Of a stretch of DNA of 21,932 nt, positions 14,027 through 20,828 are shown one piece after another. A program made the translations under genes and the position numbers. This DNA is from JBAWVR01 sp964583845. Its GTDB lineage: Bacteria; Patescibacteriota; Minisyncoccia; Phycocordibacterales; GWA1-40-21. The stretch spans positions 1 through 21,932 of the forward strand of contig CAZOXG010000013.1 in the NCBI GenBank assembly GCA_964583845.1, read 5' to 3'. Each line of letters opens with the position of its first letter. Position 1 is the stretch's first letter. The notes under the pieces are model-generated. The model made no database searches. It worked only from the letters and a program-made list of their open reading frames with translations, and was not told where the DNA came from.

Positions 14027-15013
14027 CTAAATACCCAAACTTTCTCTAACTTCTTGTAATTTTTCTTTGCGTATTTCTTCTGCCTTAATTCCCATATTAT
14101 CAGGTTCAGCCTTTTCTGTGTTCTCAGCTTTGTTTCTTTGAAATATTCCAGGAGCAATTTTAGTAAAATTTAAAGAAAAACCTTCTAGAGATTGCAGTAG
14201 AGGTTCAGCCTTTTCTCCCTCTTTATCATTATTTGTTCCATCAACATGCATAATTAACAAGCCACCTTCTTTGACACGCTTTGTTATATCATTCACCACT
14301 TTATCAAATAAAGTATAATTAAAACCTTCAATTTTATCACTACTAACAGGGTTATTATAAGATGATCCCATGGCACCCAAATACTGAAGGACGTTATTAC
14401 AAGCAACAATATCTACTTGTTTTTCAGTATGACTAAGATAATCTTCAACCGATGTTGAAAAATGTGCTAGTCCTGGATTTGAAATAGTTTCTCTTACATA
14501 CTCCTGAATATCTGGAGAAAATTTATTAGTACCATCTTCTTTATCAAAATAAGTTGTTTGTACATAATCTGCCGGTGGTTTAAGTGCCTCCTTAGAAAGC
14601 CAACTTATTCCAAAACTAAACTTAGGTGTGATTGCTTCTTTAGATTGTAACTCAACAATCTCCGTACTGACACAATCATGAAGAGTTTTTCCATTTATAT
14701 CTGCCACTTTTTTAATCGCTGCCAGATAGGAAGAAAGTTCTTGAAAATTACCAACACCAATTTCTAAAAATTCAATCTTTTCTCCGGCTAGAATTTTCCC
14801 TTCCATAAAATTCTCTATCACCTTTGTATCCTCTGGATATCTAAAAAAAGCAGAGCGTTCTAATTTAACACCGGCCACTTTTTCTTTCGATTTTATACTG
14901 GCAATCGATTTATTTATAAGAGCTTGGTAATCTTTAGCATTAGGGATATCTAATTGCAGTGTAGAAGGTTTTTCTTGCTGATTTATAATACCTTCTGAAA
15001 GCTTCTCTTGCAT
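14027..15013 (-). CDS. CheR-like SAM-dependent methyltransferase
   Basis: A 328-residue protein. ERSAFFRYPEDTKVIENF at about residues 52-69 matches the FFRDPxxFxxL segment of CheR-type methyltransferases. KIEFLEIGVGNFQELSSYLAA follows as a variant motif I (CheR usually has SAGCSSGEEPYSLAM). DIVACNNVLQYLG at about 201-213 matches the CheR DLIFCRNVLIYF motif, and GGLLIMHVDG is the next strand. The first 35 and last 45 residues are charged and probably flexible. No chemotaxis receptor or CheB is visible, so the substrate is unlikely to be a chemoreceptor; it is not known. An extended -10 box 6 nt upstream fixes the start. Modules A and B flank the gene. Confidence 0.65.
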   Translation of the reverse strand: MQEKLSEGIINQQEKPSTLQLDIPNAKDYQALINKSIASIKSKEKVAGVKLERSAFFRYPEDTKVIENFMEGKILAGEKIEFLEIGVGNFQELSSYLAAIKKVADINGKTLHDCVSTEIVELQSKEAITPKFSFGISWLSKEALKPPADYVQTTYFDKEDGTNKFSPDIQEYVRETISNPGLAHFSTSVEDYLSHTEKQVDIVACNNVLQYLGAMGSSYNNPVSSDKIEGFNYTLFDKVVNDITKRVKEGGLLIMHVDGTNNDKEGEKAEPLLQSLEGFSLNFTKIAPGIFQRNKAENTEKAEPDNMGIKAEEIRKEKLQEVRESLGI

Positions 15014-15019
15014 TAAAAT

Positions 15020-15028
15020 ATAATAACA
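15020..15028 (-). promoter_or_regulatory. Extended -10 promoter of the CheR-like gene, leaderless
   Basis: TGTTATTAT on the minus strand, 6 nt before the ATG at 15013. Confidence 0.7.
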
Positions 15029-15130
15029 TAAATTACAAAATTTTGCTCAACGGAGCGCAACATCTTCAATTACATAAACAGTATATATTTTGGTGTTTTT
15101 CTTAAAGAAATTGCAAAATCAGCTCAAAAG

Positions 15131-15222
15131 GTTTTCGATCCCTACAATCGAATATTGCCCAACACTCGCTTTACGGAGCACAATAAAAAAGACACCCGGT
15201 TGGGTGCTTTTCTATTATGCTC
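15131..15222 (+). repeat. T-arm-like/terminator module B
   Basis: GTTTTCGATCCCTACA, a variable stretch, then ACACTCGCTTTACGGAGCAC leading into a long inverted repeat (15176-15222). That repeat has outer arms GAGCACAATA / TATTATGCTC and an inner terminator stem with GGTT loop (ACACCC / GGGTGC). It is nearly identical in its second half to module F (20836-20926). The hairpin lies 31 nt beyond the stop of the minus-strand nucleotidyltransferase gene, which it may terminate. Confidence 0.8.
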
Positions 15223-15253
15223 CGAGTTTTGGAAGAAGTTCGTAGTGCTATCA

Positions 15254-15907
15254 TCAATTAATTTCAAAAACGAGAGGTGTTATTTTTTCAATTAACTCGA
15301 TCTTATTTTTTAGCACAGGCGTTGAATAAAATTCTTCAAAAAGTTTGTAAAGTTCTGGTGAAATCACTTTTAATTTTATTAATCTTTGTTTCGGTGCTGG
15401 TGTCCACATTTGACGAAAATCAAAAAATAATTCAGTTAAAAGTAACGCAGTTTTTGAAATAACCAAACTAGCAGTTGTTGGATCTTTTTCAGCAATTGAC
15501 TTTATTGCTACCAATTCGTCTTTGATACTGAATTCAAATTGACCTTTTTGATATTGATCGACAGGTTTTTTACCAACTTTAATAATTTCTTCAGCTTGTT
15601 TCTTGAGTTCAACCATTGTTCCGTCTTTATCATATAGTATCTTTGCAACCGCCCACAAATCAGCACAGTCATCTTTTTTAATTTGCCAAAACTCCACCGC
15701 ACCCTTTACTGTTGTGTAAATTATTTCAAACGCCTGTCCGTTCTTATATTCGACTGTTCTTCGATAACCTTCTGTCAAAATAATCACCAAATCAACATCA
15801 CTATCTGGACGATTGTTACCTCTCGCCCATGATCCAAACATAATTACGCCCAGCACATCCGGTCTAGATTTCAACTCGTCCAAAAACTGCTTTGTATCTT
15901 CATTCAT
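15254..15907 (-). CDS. Nucleotidyltransferase (aminoglycoside/MNT-type) with helical C-terminal domain
   Basis: A 217-residue protein. The N-terminal domain has the pol-beta nucleotidyltransferase signature GSWARGNNRPDSDVDLVI at residues 25-42, with the two metal-binding aspartates D37 and D39, and a third acidic candidate in AFEIIYTT. The C-terminal half (from about 115) is alpha-helical (FEFSIKDELVAIKSIAEKD and following), as in the substrate-binding domain of kanamycin nucleotidyltransferase-like proteins. It could modify a small molecule or a macromolecule by transferring a nucleotide. No HEPN partner gene lies next to it, so a classic MNT/HEPN toxin-antitoxin pair is not supported. Modules B and C flank the gene, and a perfectly placed extended -10 gives a leaderless start. 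Confidence 0.83.
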   Translation of the reverse strand: MNEDTKQFLDELKSRPDVLGVIMFGSWARGNNRPDSDVDLVIILTEGYRRTVEYKNGQAFEIIYTTVKGAVEFWQIKKDDCADLWAVAKILYDKDGTMVELKKQAEEIIKVGKKPVDQYQKGQFEFSIKDELVAIKSIAEKDPTTASLVISKTALLLTELFFDFRQMWTPAPKQRLIKLKVISPELYKLFEEFYSTPVLKNKIELIEKITPLVFEIN

Positions 15908-15913
15908 AAATAT

Positions 15914-15922
15914 ATAATATCA
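15914..15922 (-). promoter_or_regulatory. Extended -10 promoter of the nucleotidyltransferase gene, leaderless
   Basis: TGATATTAT on the minus strand, 6 nt before the ATG at 15907. Confidence 0.72.
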
Positions 15923-15932
15923 CAAAATAAAT

Positions 15933-15970
15933 TAGGTTCGAACTCGCAAAATAGGTACAAAATATCCCTA
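15933..15970 (+). repeat. T-arm-like module C (terminator lost)
   Basis: TAGGTTCGAACTCGCAAAAT, then AGGTACAAAATATCCCTA, aligned with module D (16457-16516) up to the start of its hairpin. The right half of the hairpin is missing because the HD-domain gene's stop lies at 15971. Confidence 0.6.
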
Positions 15971-16438
15971 TTATTCTCGTAATCCCCTATCTACAATACT
16001 ACGGGTTTCATCGAGATATAAATATGGGTAATATTTATTATAAAAATCGTCTTTTTTGGTCATTGATATAGATTTGTCAGAGTCGTAAATTATCTTACCC
16101 TCAAGCAGTTTTGCATCACCAAGTTTTTCCCTATGTGGAGTTGAATGATTGAGCATAATCTCCTTTACCTTTTTAATACGATCAGTAGGATAATTATTCT
16201 TCTGAAGAAAAGAAACGGCTATATCTGCGCTATTGTCTGGATGGGTACTATAATCAGAATAATCAATATCGTGAAAAATAATAGCCAGCTTTAGGGCTTC
16301 GTAATCTACATTCTCAAAATTGTTTGAGATTAACATCGCACGTTCCATAACTTTTTGTATATGATGCCATTGATGAAAATCATCATTTTTCAAATATTCC
16401 CTTTTGGCAAAGCTTTCAGCTTCTTCAATAATATTCAT
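15971..16438 (-). CDS. HD-domain phosphohydrolase
   Basis: A 155-residue protein starting MNIIEEAE. The HD-superfamily metal ligands are visible: the first histidine in FHQWHHIQKV (residues about 23-32), the HD pair in IIFHDIDYSDYS, further histidines in STHPDNSA and LNHSTPH, and a late aspartate in IIYDSDKSISM. Such enzymes hydrolyse phosphate esters, often of nucleotides. The sequence resembles small stand-alone HD proteins of the YedJ/YpgQ type, but the substrate is unknown. A GTG at 16444 would start inside the promoter, so the ATG at 16438, 6 nt after a perfect TGATATAAT box, is the start. Modules C and D flank it. Confidence 0.87.
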   Translation of the reverse strand: MNIIEEAESFAKREYLKNDDFHQWHHIQKVMERAMLISNNFENVDYEALKLAIIFHDIDYSDYSTHPDNSADIAVSFLQKNNYPTDRIKKVKEIMLNHSTPHREKLGDAKLLEGKIIYDSDKSISMTKKDDFYNKYYPYLYLDETRSIVDRGLRE

Positions 16439-16444
16439 AGACAC

Positions 16445-16453
16445 ATTATATCA
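16445..16453 (-). promoter_or_regulatory. Extended -10 promoter of the HD gene; decides the start codon
   Basis: TGATATAAT on the minus strand, 6 nt before the ATG at 16438. The alternative GTG (16444) directly abuts the box and could not be on a transcript from it. Confidence 0.78.
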
Positions 16454-16456
16454 TTA

Positions 16457-16516
16457 GGAGGTTTGAACTCACAACATAGGTACAAAAATAACCCTATGTT
16501 TATAGGGCTATTTTTT
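16457..16516 (+). repeat. T-arm-like/terminator module D
   Basis: GGAGGTTTGAACTCACAACA, then TAGGTACAAAA and a hairpin ATAACCCTAT-GTTT-ATAGGGCTAT (one mismatch), with TTTTTT on the + strand (16511-16516). No + strand gene ends upstream, so this good terminator has no obvious client. A second T-loop-like sequence (GTTTCGAACTC) follows at about 16535-16550. The rest up to 16679 holds no gene that I can support. Confidence 0.72.
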
Positions 16517-16679
16517 CGGCTTGCTTTTAACTCTGCGTTTCGAACTCTTAATTGGATGGGTGCTGTGGGAGAACTGGAGACTACAAACAAGGAAACTACC
16601 TATTTAATGGGATTGATTTGAGTAATTATCTAAAGTTAGACCTTCTATACACATTTTGATATAATTAATCTTAAAATAT

Positions 16680-17183
16680 ATGGGTATATTAAGTAAAATT
16701 AAGAGTTGCTTAAATTCTAAAATTATATTCTCGTACCTGCTATTTTTTGTGTGTATGTTATTAGACTTTTACATCACAGATTATAATATCCAAGACAGTG
16801 TAAACATGAATATGGAAGGAAATTTACTGGGTATATTATGGTGGAAATTATCAGGTATGCATTACTATTTAGATATCCCCATTTGGTCAGCCTACGTATT
16901 TTTTATTACTATATTTTTTAAATGGTGGAAAGTTACCAGTAAATACAACTTTATTCCTTTATGGTGGTTAAACGGGCTAGCATTCGGACATCTCCTTGGA
17001 TTCTTTTCCTGGTTACCTTATGGACTCCTTGATTTTATTTACAACAACATTCACAAAGACATACTCACAACTTTGACAATAACAAGTTTGGGTATTTTTT
17101 TGGGTCTTATATTAACAATAGTTCAATCGAACTTTGGCCGAACTAATAAACTGAAGGTTTTCACAAAGCCAAACATCACGTAA
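16680..17183 (+). CDS. Membrane protein of unknown function, about four transmembrane segments
   Basis: A 167-residue hydrophobic protein. Segments at about residues 15-33, 65-83, 94-112 and 127-150 can span the membrane. A periplasmic or cytoplasmic loop carries NMEGNLLGILWWKLSG, and aromatic residues are frequent (FFKWWKV, LWWLNG, FFSWLPYG). The arrangement recalls DUF5658-type proteins, but I cannot assign a family with confidence. It is the only + strand gene in the 13-20.8 kb stretch. TGATATAAT (16658-16665) lies 14 nt before the ATG, giving a leader of only about 7 nt. Modules D and E flank it, and the E hairpin can act as its terminator. Confidence 0.65.
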   Translation: MGILSKIKSCLNSKIIFSYLLFFVCMLLDFYITDYNIQDSVNMNMEGNLLGILWWKLSGMHYYLDIPIWSAYVFFITIFFKWWKVTSKYNFIPLWWLNGLAFGHLLGFFSWLPYGLLDFIYNNIHKDILTTLTITSLGIFLGLILTIVQSNFGRTNKLKVFTKPNIT

Positions 17184-17191
17184 AACATGAC

Positions 17192-17250
17192 CGGTTCAAT
17201 CCCTATCCCAGGTAACAAAAAATCACCCTATTTTATAAGGTGATTTTACA
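17192..17250 (+). repeat. T-arm-like/terminator module E
   Basis: CGGTTCAATCCCTATCCCAG, then GTAACAAAAAA and a perfect 9-bp hairpin AAAATCACC / GGTGATTTT (17219-17227, 17239-17247). It is almost identical to module A (13905-13962). The hairpin is symmetrical and can terminate both the + strand membrane protein gene and the minus-strand gene ending at 17285. Confidence 0.75.
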
Positions 17251-17284
17251 TACTCCAAGTTTGGAAATAGAACGAGTAAAATAT

Positions 17285-18190
17285 TTAACCTCTTACCAAG
17301 TAAACCTTAACAAAGGAACTCTTAAGCTCCGCTGCTTTAGCGGACAGATCATTGATCTTACCTTCTTTTGCCAAAGATAGTACTTCGTCTAATTTAGTTC
17401 TGATTAATTGAATTTCAGTATCGTTGGCCGCCTCCTCTACTGCCTTGAGTTTATCACTCACTTCTGGATAAACTTCAATCACCCCGGCGGAATCTCTAGC
17501 GTCAGCCTTAGCGATTAATTTTTCCATTGCATCATGAAAATCTACTAAAGAAACGGCTAGCATCGAAAAACCATTTCGCTTTAATACATCTTGGAAGATA
17601 GGACGGACCTGCTCAAAAGAAGTGTGAGCCAACTTTAAATCGCCAGTGTTAACATTTTCTTTTAAGTCTGAGATTATATTAGAAACTTTCACCAAATCAG
17701 AATTAAATTGTTTGTCAACTGAAATAATATAAGGATGATAACCTTGGTATTTACTACTAAAAACAGCATACTCAGAAACAAGTTTATTGTAGTTGTCGAG
17801 AGATTCTGCACGCAGTCCCTGGCCGGTATAAAATAATGTCTGTTTATAATACTGATTCATCTTATTATAATCCTCCAAAAAGAATTTTTTTGTAAAGAAA
17901 TTACTAAAGTATGAACCCGCGAGGGCGATAACAACAAACATAACCACAAAGCTGATAATGGTAATCGTACGTTGTTTTTTACTAACAGGAGTTTTGTTCG
18001 TACTGACACCAAAAATCTTATAAACTCCACAAAAACCAGTTAAGCCAGTTACTAGCATAATAATAGTTAAAACATAAAAGATTACTTGCCAGACTCCACC
18101 TAGCCAGAAAAACGCTAAAAGAAAAAATACTTCTGAAAGAATGATTCTCAACCATCGGTCTAGAACACCCTCGTTTTTTATTATTTTCAT
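17285..18190 (-). CDS. DUF2892-type membrane domain fused to a helical extracellular domain
   Basis: A 301-residue protein. Residues 1-63 match DUF2892 (NEGVLDRWLRIILS, two hydrophobic hairpin helices, then GLTGFCGVYKIFGVSTN), a domain also found in YgaP-like membrane proteins where the G-x-C-x-x-Y segment is typical. A third transmembrane segment at about 74-95 follows. The remainder (about 100-301) is alpha-helical and mostly charged, with repeated patterns such as ISDLKENVNTGDLKLAHTSF and VEEAANDTEIQLIRTKLDEV, and ends KSSFVKVYLVRG. This second domain is not recognised. An extended -10 box TGGTATAAT (18201-18209), 10 nt upstream, gives a very short leader. Confidence 0.72.
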   Translation of the reverse strand: MKIIKNEGVLDRWLRIILSEVFFLLAFFWLGGVWQVIFYVLTIIMLVTGLTGFCGVYKIFGVSTNKTPVSKKQRTITIISFVVMFVVIALAGSYFSNFFTKKFFLEDYNKMNQYYKQTLFYTGQGLRAESLDNYNKLVSEYAVFSSKYQGYHPYIISVDKQFNSDLVKVSNIISDLKENVNTGDLKLAHTSFEQVRPIFQDVLKRNGFSMLAVSLVDFHDAMEKLIAKADARDSAGVIEVYPEVSDKLKAVEEAANDTEIQLIRTKLDEVLSLAKEGKINDLSAKAAELKSSFVKVYLVRG

Positions 18191-18237
18191 ATTGTGATTA
18201 ATTATACCAAATTTAACTTATTTAACTTAATAATGAA

Positions 18238-18711
18238 CTAGTTTCTATTACAATTAGAAATATCAGGTTTCTCACAGCCACCAAAATACTGGTGCATAAC
18301 ACCCTGCATAGGACCTTTTTTATACAAAACATCATTGATACCCGTCATATCGACAATGATTCCAGCTATAATTATAGCTAGAATAAATGATGCTATTATA
18401 ATCCAAGGCTTATGTTTGTAGTACAAACGATACTTCATAAGCAACCAAATACCTAAAACAAGACCAACAATAGCAAATACGATCAAAAACCAAGGAAAAT
18501 TATCCATTATCTGTTCCAACCTAAATTGCATCCTAGGACCGTGTGATCGAAGAAAAAATCTAATTAAACCAACTAAAAATACCGATGAAACAATAGCTGA
18601 GATTAAAGCCAAAAAAGTCAAAACAGAACCAATTATAAAATAGTATTTTGGTTTCATTTTCGCCTTACCTTGATTAATCTGATCCATCACATTTTTTGTT
18701 ATATTTTTCAT
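18238..18711 (-). CDS. Membrane protein cotranslated with the sigma factor (possible anti-sigma)
   Basis: A 157-residue protein beginning MKNITKNVMDQINQGKAKMK at 18711, where ATGA overlaps the sigma factor stop. A TTG at 18723 is a less likely start. The first 23 residues are soluble and basic (IN.GKAKMKPKYYF), followed by hydrophobic segments at about 24-48, 72-92 and 101-121, with a cysteine-containing outer tail (GGCEKPDISNCNRN). The pattern 'short cytoplasmic helix with K(M)(K)PK(Y/W)(Y/H)F, then membrane helices', encoded directly behind an ECF sigma gene, is one I associate with Patescibacteria and Clostridia anti-sigma-like proteins. The anti-sigma role is inference from position and topology; no zinc-finger anti-sigma motif (HxxxCxxC) is present. 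Confidence 0.68.
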   Translation of the reverse strand: MKNITKNVMDQINQGKAKMKPKYYFIIGSVLTFLALISAIVSSVFLVGLIRFFLRSHGPRMQFRLEQIMDNFPWFLIVFAIVGLVLGIWLLMKYRLYYKHKPWIIIASFILAIIIAGIIVDMTGINDVLYKKGPMQGVMHQYFGGCEKPDISNCNRN

Positions 18712-19250
18712 TTTGTTTGGCAAATATTTTTCATTAATTTTTTGGCTCGACTTATTCTTATGGCCACAGTCCCCATTGGTATTCTCAAGATATCACTAAT
18801 CTCTTCGTAACTCTTTTCGTTAAGATAGAATAAAATTAACGGTTCAGAATAAATTACTGGCAAACGAGTCAAACACCCAGTCACATGTTCACCCAACTCT
18901 TTTGTAATCAAATTTTCTTCTATATCCTCCCCACTCTCGATATCAAAGTCGTCAGGTAGTGATATTTCTTTTTTATACTTTTTAATTTCATTAATTGTTT
19001 CATTGTGTGCAATTCTATACAGCCAGCTAGAGAACTTCAATTCAGGGTTAAAACTATTTAAATTTACGTAACTTTTGATAAATGTTTCCTGAACAATATC
19101 CGCTGACTTATTTTCATCTTTTATCAAACTTCGAACATAGCGAAAAATCTTGGCCTCATATCTTTCCATTATGTTTTCGAACAAATCATGATCTCCAGCG
19201 ACGATCTTTTTTACCAAGTCAGAATCAGAAGTATCTTTATAATCAATCAT
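18708..19250 (-). CDS. ECF-type RNA polymerase sigma factor
   Basis: A 180-residue sigma-70 family protein with only regions 2 and 4. Region 2 spans about residues 20-90: LFENIMERYEAKIFRYVRSL, DIVQETFIKSYVNLNSF and FSSWLYRIAHNETINEIKKY, the canonical ECF core-binding and -10 recognition helices. The acidic linker (DDFDIESGEDIEENL) is followed by region 4 at about 125-178, with the helix-turn-helix KSYEEISDILRIPMGTVAIR and ISRAKKLMK. It directs transcription of a specific gene set. Its TGA stop overlaps the next ATG (ATGA), coupling it to a membrane protein. A TAGAAT box lies 7 nt before the ATG. The secreted protein gene just upstream could be a target, but that is not shown. Confidence 0.92.
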   Translation of the reverse strand: MIDYKDTSDSDLVKKIVAGDHDLFENIMERYEAKIFRYVRSLIKDENKSADIVQETFIKSYVNLNSFNPELKFSSWLYRIAHNETINEIKKYKKEISLPDDFDIESGEDIEENLITKELGEHVTGCLTRLPVIYSEPLILFYLNEKSYEEISDILRIPMGTVAIRISRAKKLMKNICQTK

Positions 19251-19296
19251 ATAATTTATTCTAATAATATTAACACTTAATTCAACTTTAGTATCT

Positions 19297-19323
19297 AACC
19301 CTCAATAATTCACATTGAGGGTT
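19297..19323 (-). terminator. Hairpin between the secreted protein gene and the sigma factor gene
   Basis: A perfect 10-bp stem AACCCTCAAT / ATTGAGGGTT with a 7-nt loop, 16 nt after the stop at 19339. There is no strong T-run after it on the minus strand, so it may be a weak terminator or a processing/attenuation site rather than a full stop. Confidence 0.55.
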
Positions 19324-19338
19324 ATAACTAAATTCCAA

Positions 19339-19746
19339 TTATTTATTCAAACACTTTCCATTTCCTCTCATTCCACCCTGATTACCATGATTTTTATTAC
19401 CAGAACCATCTTTTTTACCCAAGCCTAACTCTTGTTTAATTTTTTGAGAACCGGGCATATCACCTTTTAAGGCTAGGCGATGAGCTTCGGCAAACTTCGC
19501 AAAGTTATCCTTTGTAATTAAGTCTGTTACTCGCCCACTATTATTCGCCATTAATTTTTTCCAGGCTTCATAATCATTTGACTCAAAAGCTTTGGTCATA
19601 GCAATGTGACGATCAGCTGAGTAATTTGGTCCTTTTACAGCAGGATTACCCTTATAGGCTAGAGCTGTATTCGAAAATACAACCGCTAAAGTTAGGACGG
19701 ATAATACTGAACCGAGAGTTAAGACCACTTTTTTTGTTTTATTCAT
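19339..19746 (-). CDS. Secreted protein with signal peptide, Patescibacteria-type repeat domain
   Basis: A 135-residue protein with a clear signal peptide (basic MNKTKK, hydrophobic core VVLTLGSVLSVLTLAVVF, likely cleavage after NTALA at residues 26-30). The mature part, with HIAMTKAFESNDYEAWKKLM, then GRVTDLITKDNFAKFAEAHRLALKGDMPGSQKIKQELGLG, matches a small helical family that I recall as common in CPR genomes but of unknown function. The tail is rich in glycine and asparagine (KDGSGNKNHGNQGGMRGNGK) and ends near a lone cysteine. It stands directly upstream of the sigma factor/membrane protein pair on the same strand, with a hairpin between them. Confidence 0.75.
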   Translation of the reverse strand: MNKTKKVVLTLGSVLSVLTLAVVFSNTALAYKGNPAVKGPNYSADRHIAMTKAFESNDYEAWKKLMANNSGRVTDLITKDNFAKFAEAHRLALKGDMPGSQKIKQELGLGKKDGSGNKNHGNQGGMRGNGKCLNK

Positions 19747-19827
19747 ATTATTTATTAATTACTAATACCTACATTTATTATACAATCGAAACAATCATTT
19801 TCTTTCACTTATAAATTCACACCAAAA

Positions 19828-19858
19828 AAACCACCCTTTCGGATGGTTTTGTTTTTTT
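19828..19858 (-). terminator. Rho-independent terminator of the APH-type kinase gene
   Basis: On the minus strand: AACCATCC-GAAA-GGGTGGTT followed by TTTTT, with a GAAA tetraloop. It lies about 95 nt beyond the kinase stop (19954) and before the secreted protein start. Confidence 0.82.
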
Positions 19859-19863
19859 TGACG

Positions 19864-19887
19864 CGTCTCGTGCCCGGGCACGAGACG
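19864..19887. repeat. 24-bp perfect zero-spacer palindrome
   Basis: CGTCTCGTGCCC is followed at once by its exact reverse complement GGGCACGAGACG. It is strikingly GC-rich for this AT-rich region and lies between the kinase stop and its terminator. A short direct repeat GGACGAT-TGAC-GGACGAT follows at about 19900-19917. Confidence 0.85.
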
Positions 19888-19953
19888 TCTCCGTACTTTG
19901 GACGATTGACGGACGATTTTTGAAAAAAACAGAGTGGAATGAAGTATAATAAG

Positions 19954-20796
19954 TTAAAGTGATTTGTATAAAACAATATATTCTTGAAGATCCTGTGGAT
20001 GATACAAGACAGCTCTTCCGATACGGATATAGATAGTGATTTTGAAAAGAGAAATCAATTCATTTTCTTCAAAACCTGAAATATCTTTTAACATCTGACA
20101 CAGCCTTATTACGTCATCAATTTTTATTGTTGGTGGTTTTGAGGCTATAAGAAACATGAGTTCAAGGACTGGTAAGCTATTTACTACGAGTGGGTCTATA
20201 ACCCTAACAATTTTGTTATTATAAAGTACGATATTATGAGTCCCTAGGTCCCCATGAGTTAAGTACGGTGAGTTTGAAAATTTAGAAAAAAGTTTTGCTA
20301 TTACTCCTTTGATACGTTCAAACTCATGAGGACTTCTTAGCGCGTCATCAATAAGCTCTTTGTTGTATTCAGCATCAGCTAATATAAAATCGTACAATGT
20401 ATTTTTTACACTCTCTAATTCACCCCATTTAGAAAATGGTGAACTAGTATACTTATTAATCACTTCATTTATTACATATGTAATTTCATCTTCACTCAAC
20501 GAGCGTTTGCAGGTATCTCCATTAGTAAAAGAATAAACGAAAAAATGGAAATCCTCGTCAACATATTTAATTGAGGGGAAAAGATTTACATTTTTATAGT
20601 GGTTACAAAACGACACTACATTTACGAGTTTGTTTTTGCTTTCAATCTTTAAGGCAAGTTTTTGTCCATTGTTTTCAATCTCAAATAGAGTACTATCTGT
20701 ACCTCCTTTATGTTGCTTAATAACAGTGGCCGTTTCTCCTATAATTTGATTACTAACCAGTTCGTTCAAAATATAAGGTAAATTTTTAGAATCCAT
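19954..20796 (-). CDS. APH/choline kinase-family phosphotransferase
   Basis: A 280-residue protein of the protein-kinase-like small-molecule kinase superfamily. The Brenner motif is at residues 181-188 (HGDLGTHN: catalytic Asp at 183, Asn at 188), and the metal-binding aspartate is D201 in VIDPLVV. The ATP lysine is probably K50 (KLALKIESK) after a nucleotide-loop region GGTDSTLFEI. A short linker VYSFTNGDT joins the lobes. Members phosphorylate aminoglycosides, choline, sugars or other metabolites; the substrate cannot be read here. A perfect TGATATAAT box 6 nt before the ATG gives a leaderless start, and the gene has its own terminator. It is the second possible antibiotic- or metabolite-modifying enzyme in this stretch, with the nucleotidyltransferase at 15254-15907. 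Confidence 0.85.
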   Translation of the reverse strand: MDSKNLPYILNELVSNQIIGETATVIKQHKGGTDSTLFEIENNGQKLALKIESKNKLVNVVSFCNHYKNVNLFPSIKYVDEDFHFFVYSFTNGDTCKRSLSEDEITYVINEVINKYTSSPFSKWGELESVKNTLYDFILADAEYNKELIDDALRSPHEFERIKGVIAKLFSKFSNSPYLTHGDLGTHNIVLYNNKIVRVIDPLVVNSLPVLELMFLIASKPPTIKIDDVIRLCQMLKDISGFEENELISLFKITIYIRIGRAVLYHPQDLQEYIVLYKSL

Positions 20797-20802
20797 CTAA
20801 CC

Positions 20803-20811
20803 ATTATATCA
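20803..20811 (-). promoter_or_regulatory. Extended -10 promoter of the APH-type kinase, leaderless
   Basis: TGATATAAT on the minus strand, 6 nt before the ATG at 20796; identical to the HD gene promoter at 16445-16453. Confidence 0.78.
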
Positions 20812-20828
20812 GAAGTCTTAACCTTCAA

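Noticed and set aside
15156..15205. Integron attC-like boxes in module B (GCCCAAC ... GTTGGGT fits RYYYAAC ... GTTRRRY)
   Set aside because: The left box is absent from the homologous module F, GTTGGGT is simply part of the terminator stem-loop, and there are no inner complementary L boxes.
15254..16438. MNT/HEPN toxin-antitoxin pair
   Set aside because: The neighbour of the nucleotidyltransferase is an HD hydrolase with intact metal ligands, not a HEPN protein, and each gene has its own promoter.
16527..16600. A possible tRNA on either strand near module D
   Set aside because: A T-loop-like GTTTCGAACTC is present, but no anticodon arm, D arm or acceptor pairing could be drawn on either strand.
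16355..16621. Plus-strand 88-residue ORF over the HD gene start and module D
   Set aside because: It is antisense to the HD gene N-terminus and runs through the module D hairpin; no start signal or family features.
18708..18710. TGA reassigned to glycine (code 25)
   Set aside because: TGA works as a stop in the sigma factor (ATGA overlap) and at 10791-10793, and all main ORFs read cleanly with the standard code.
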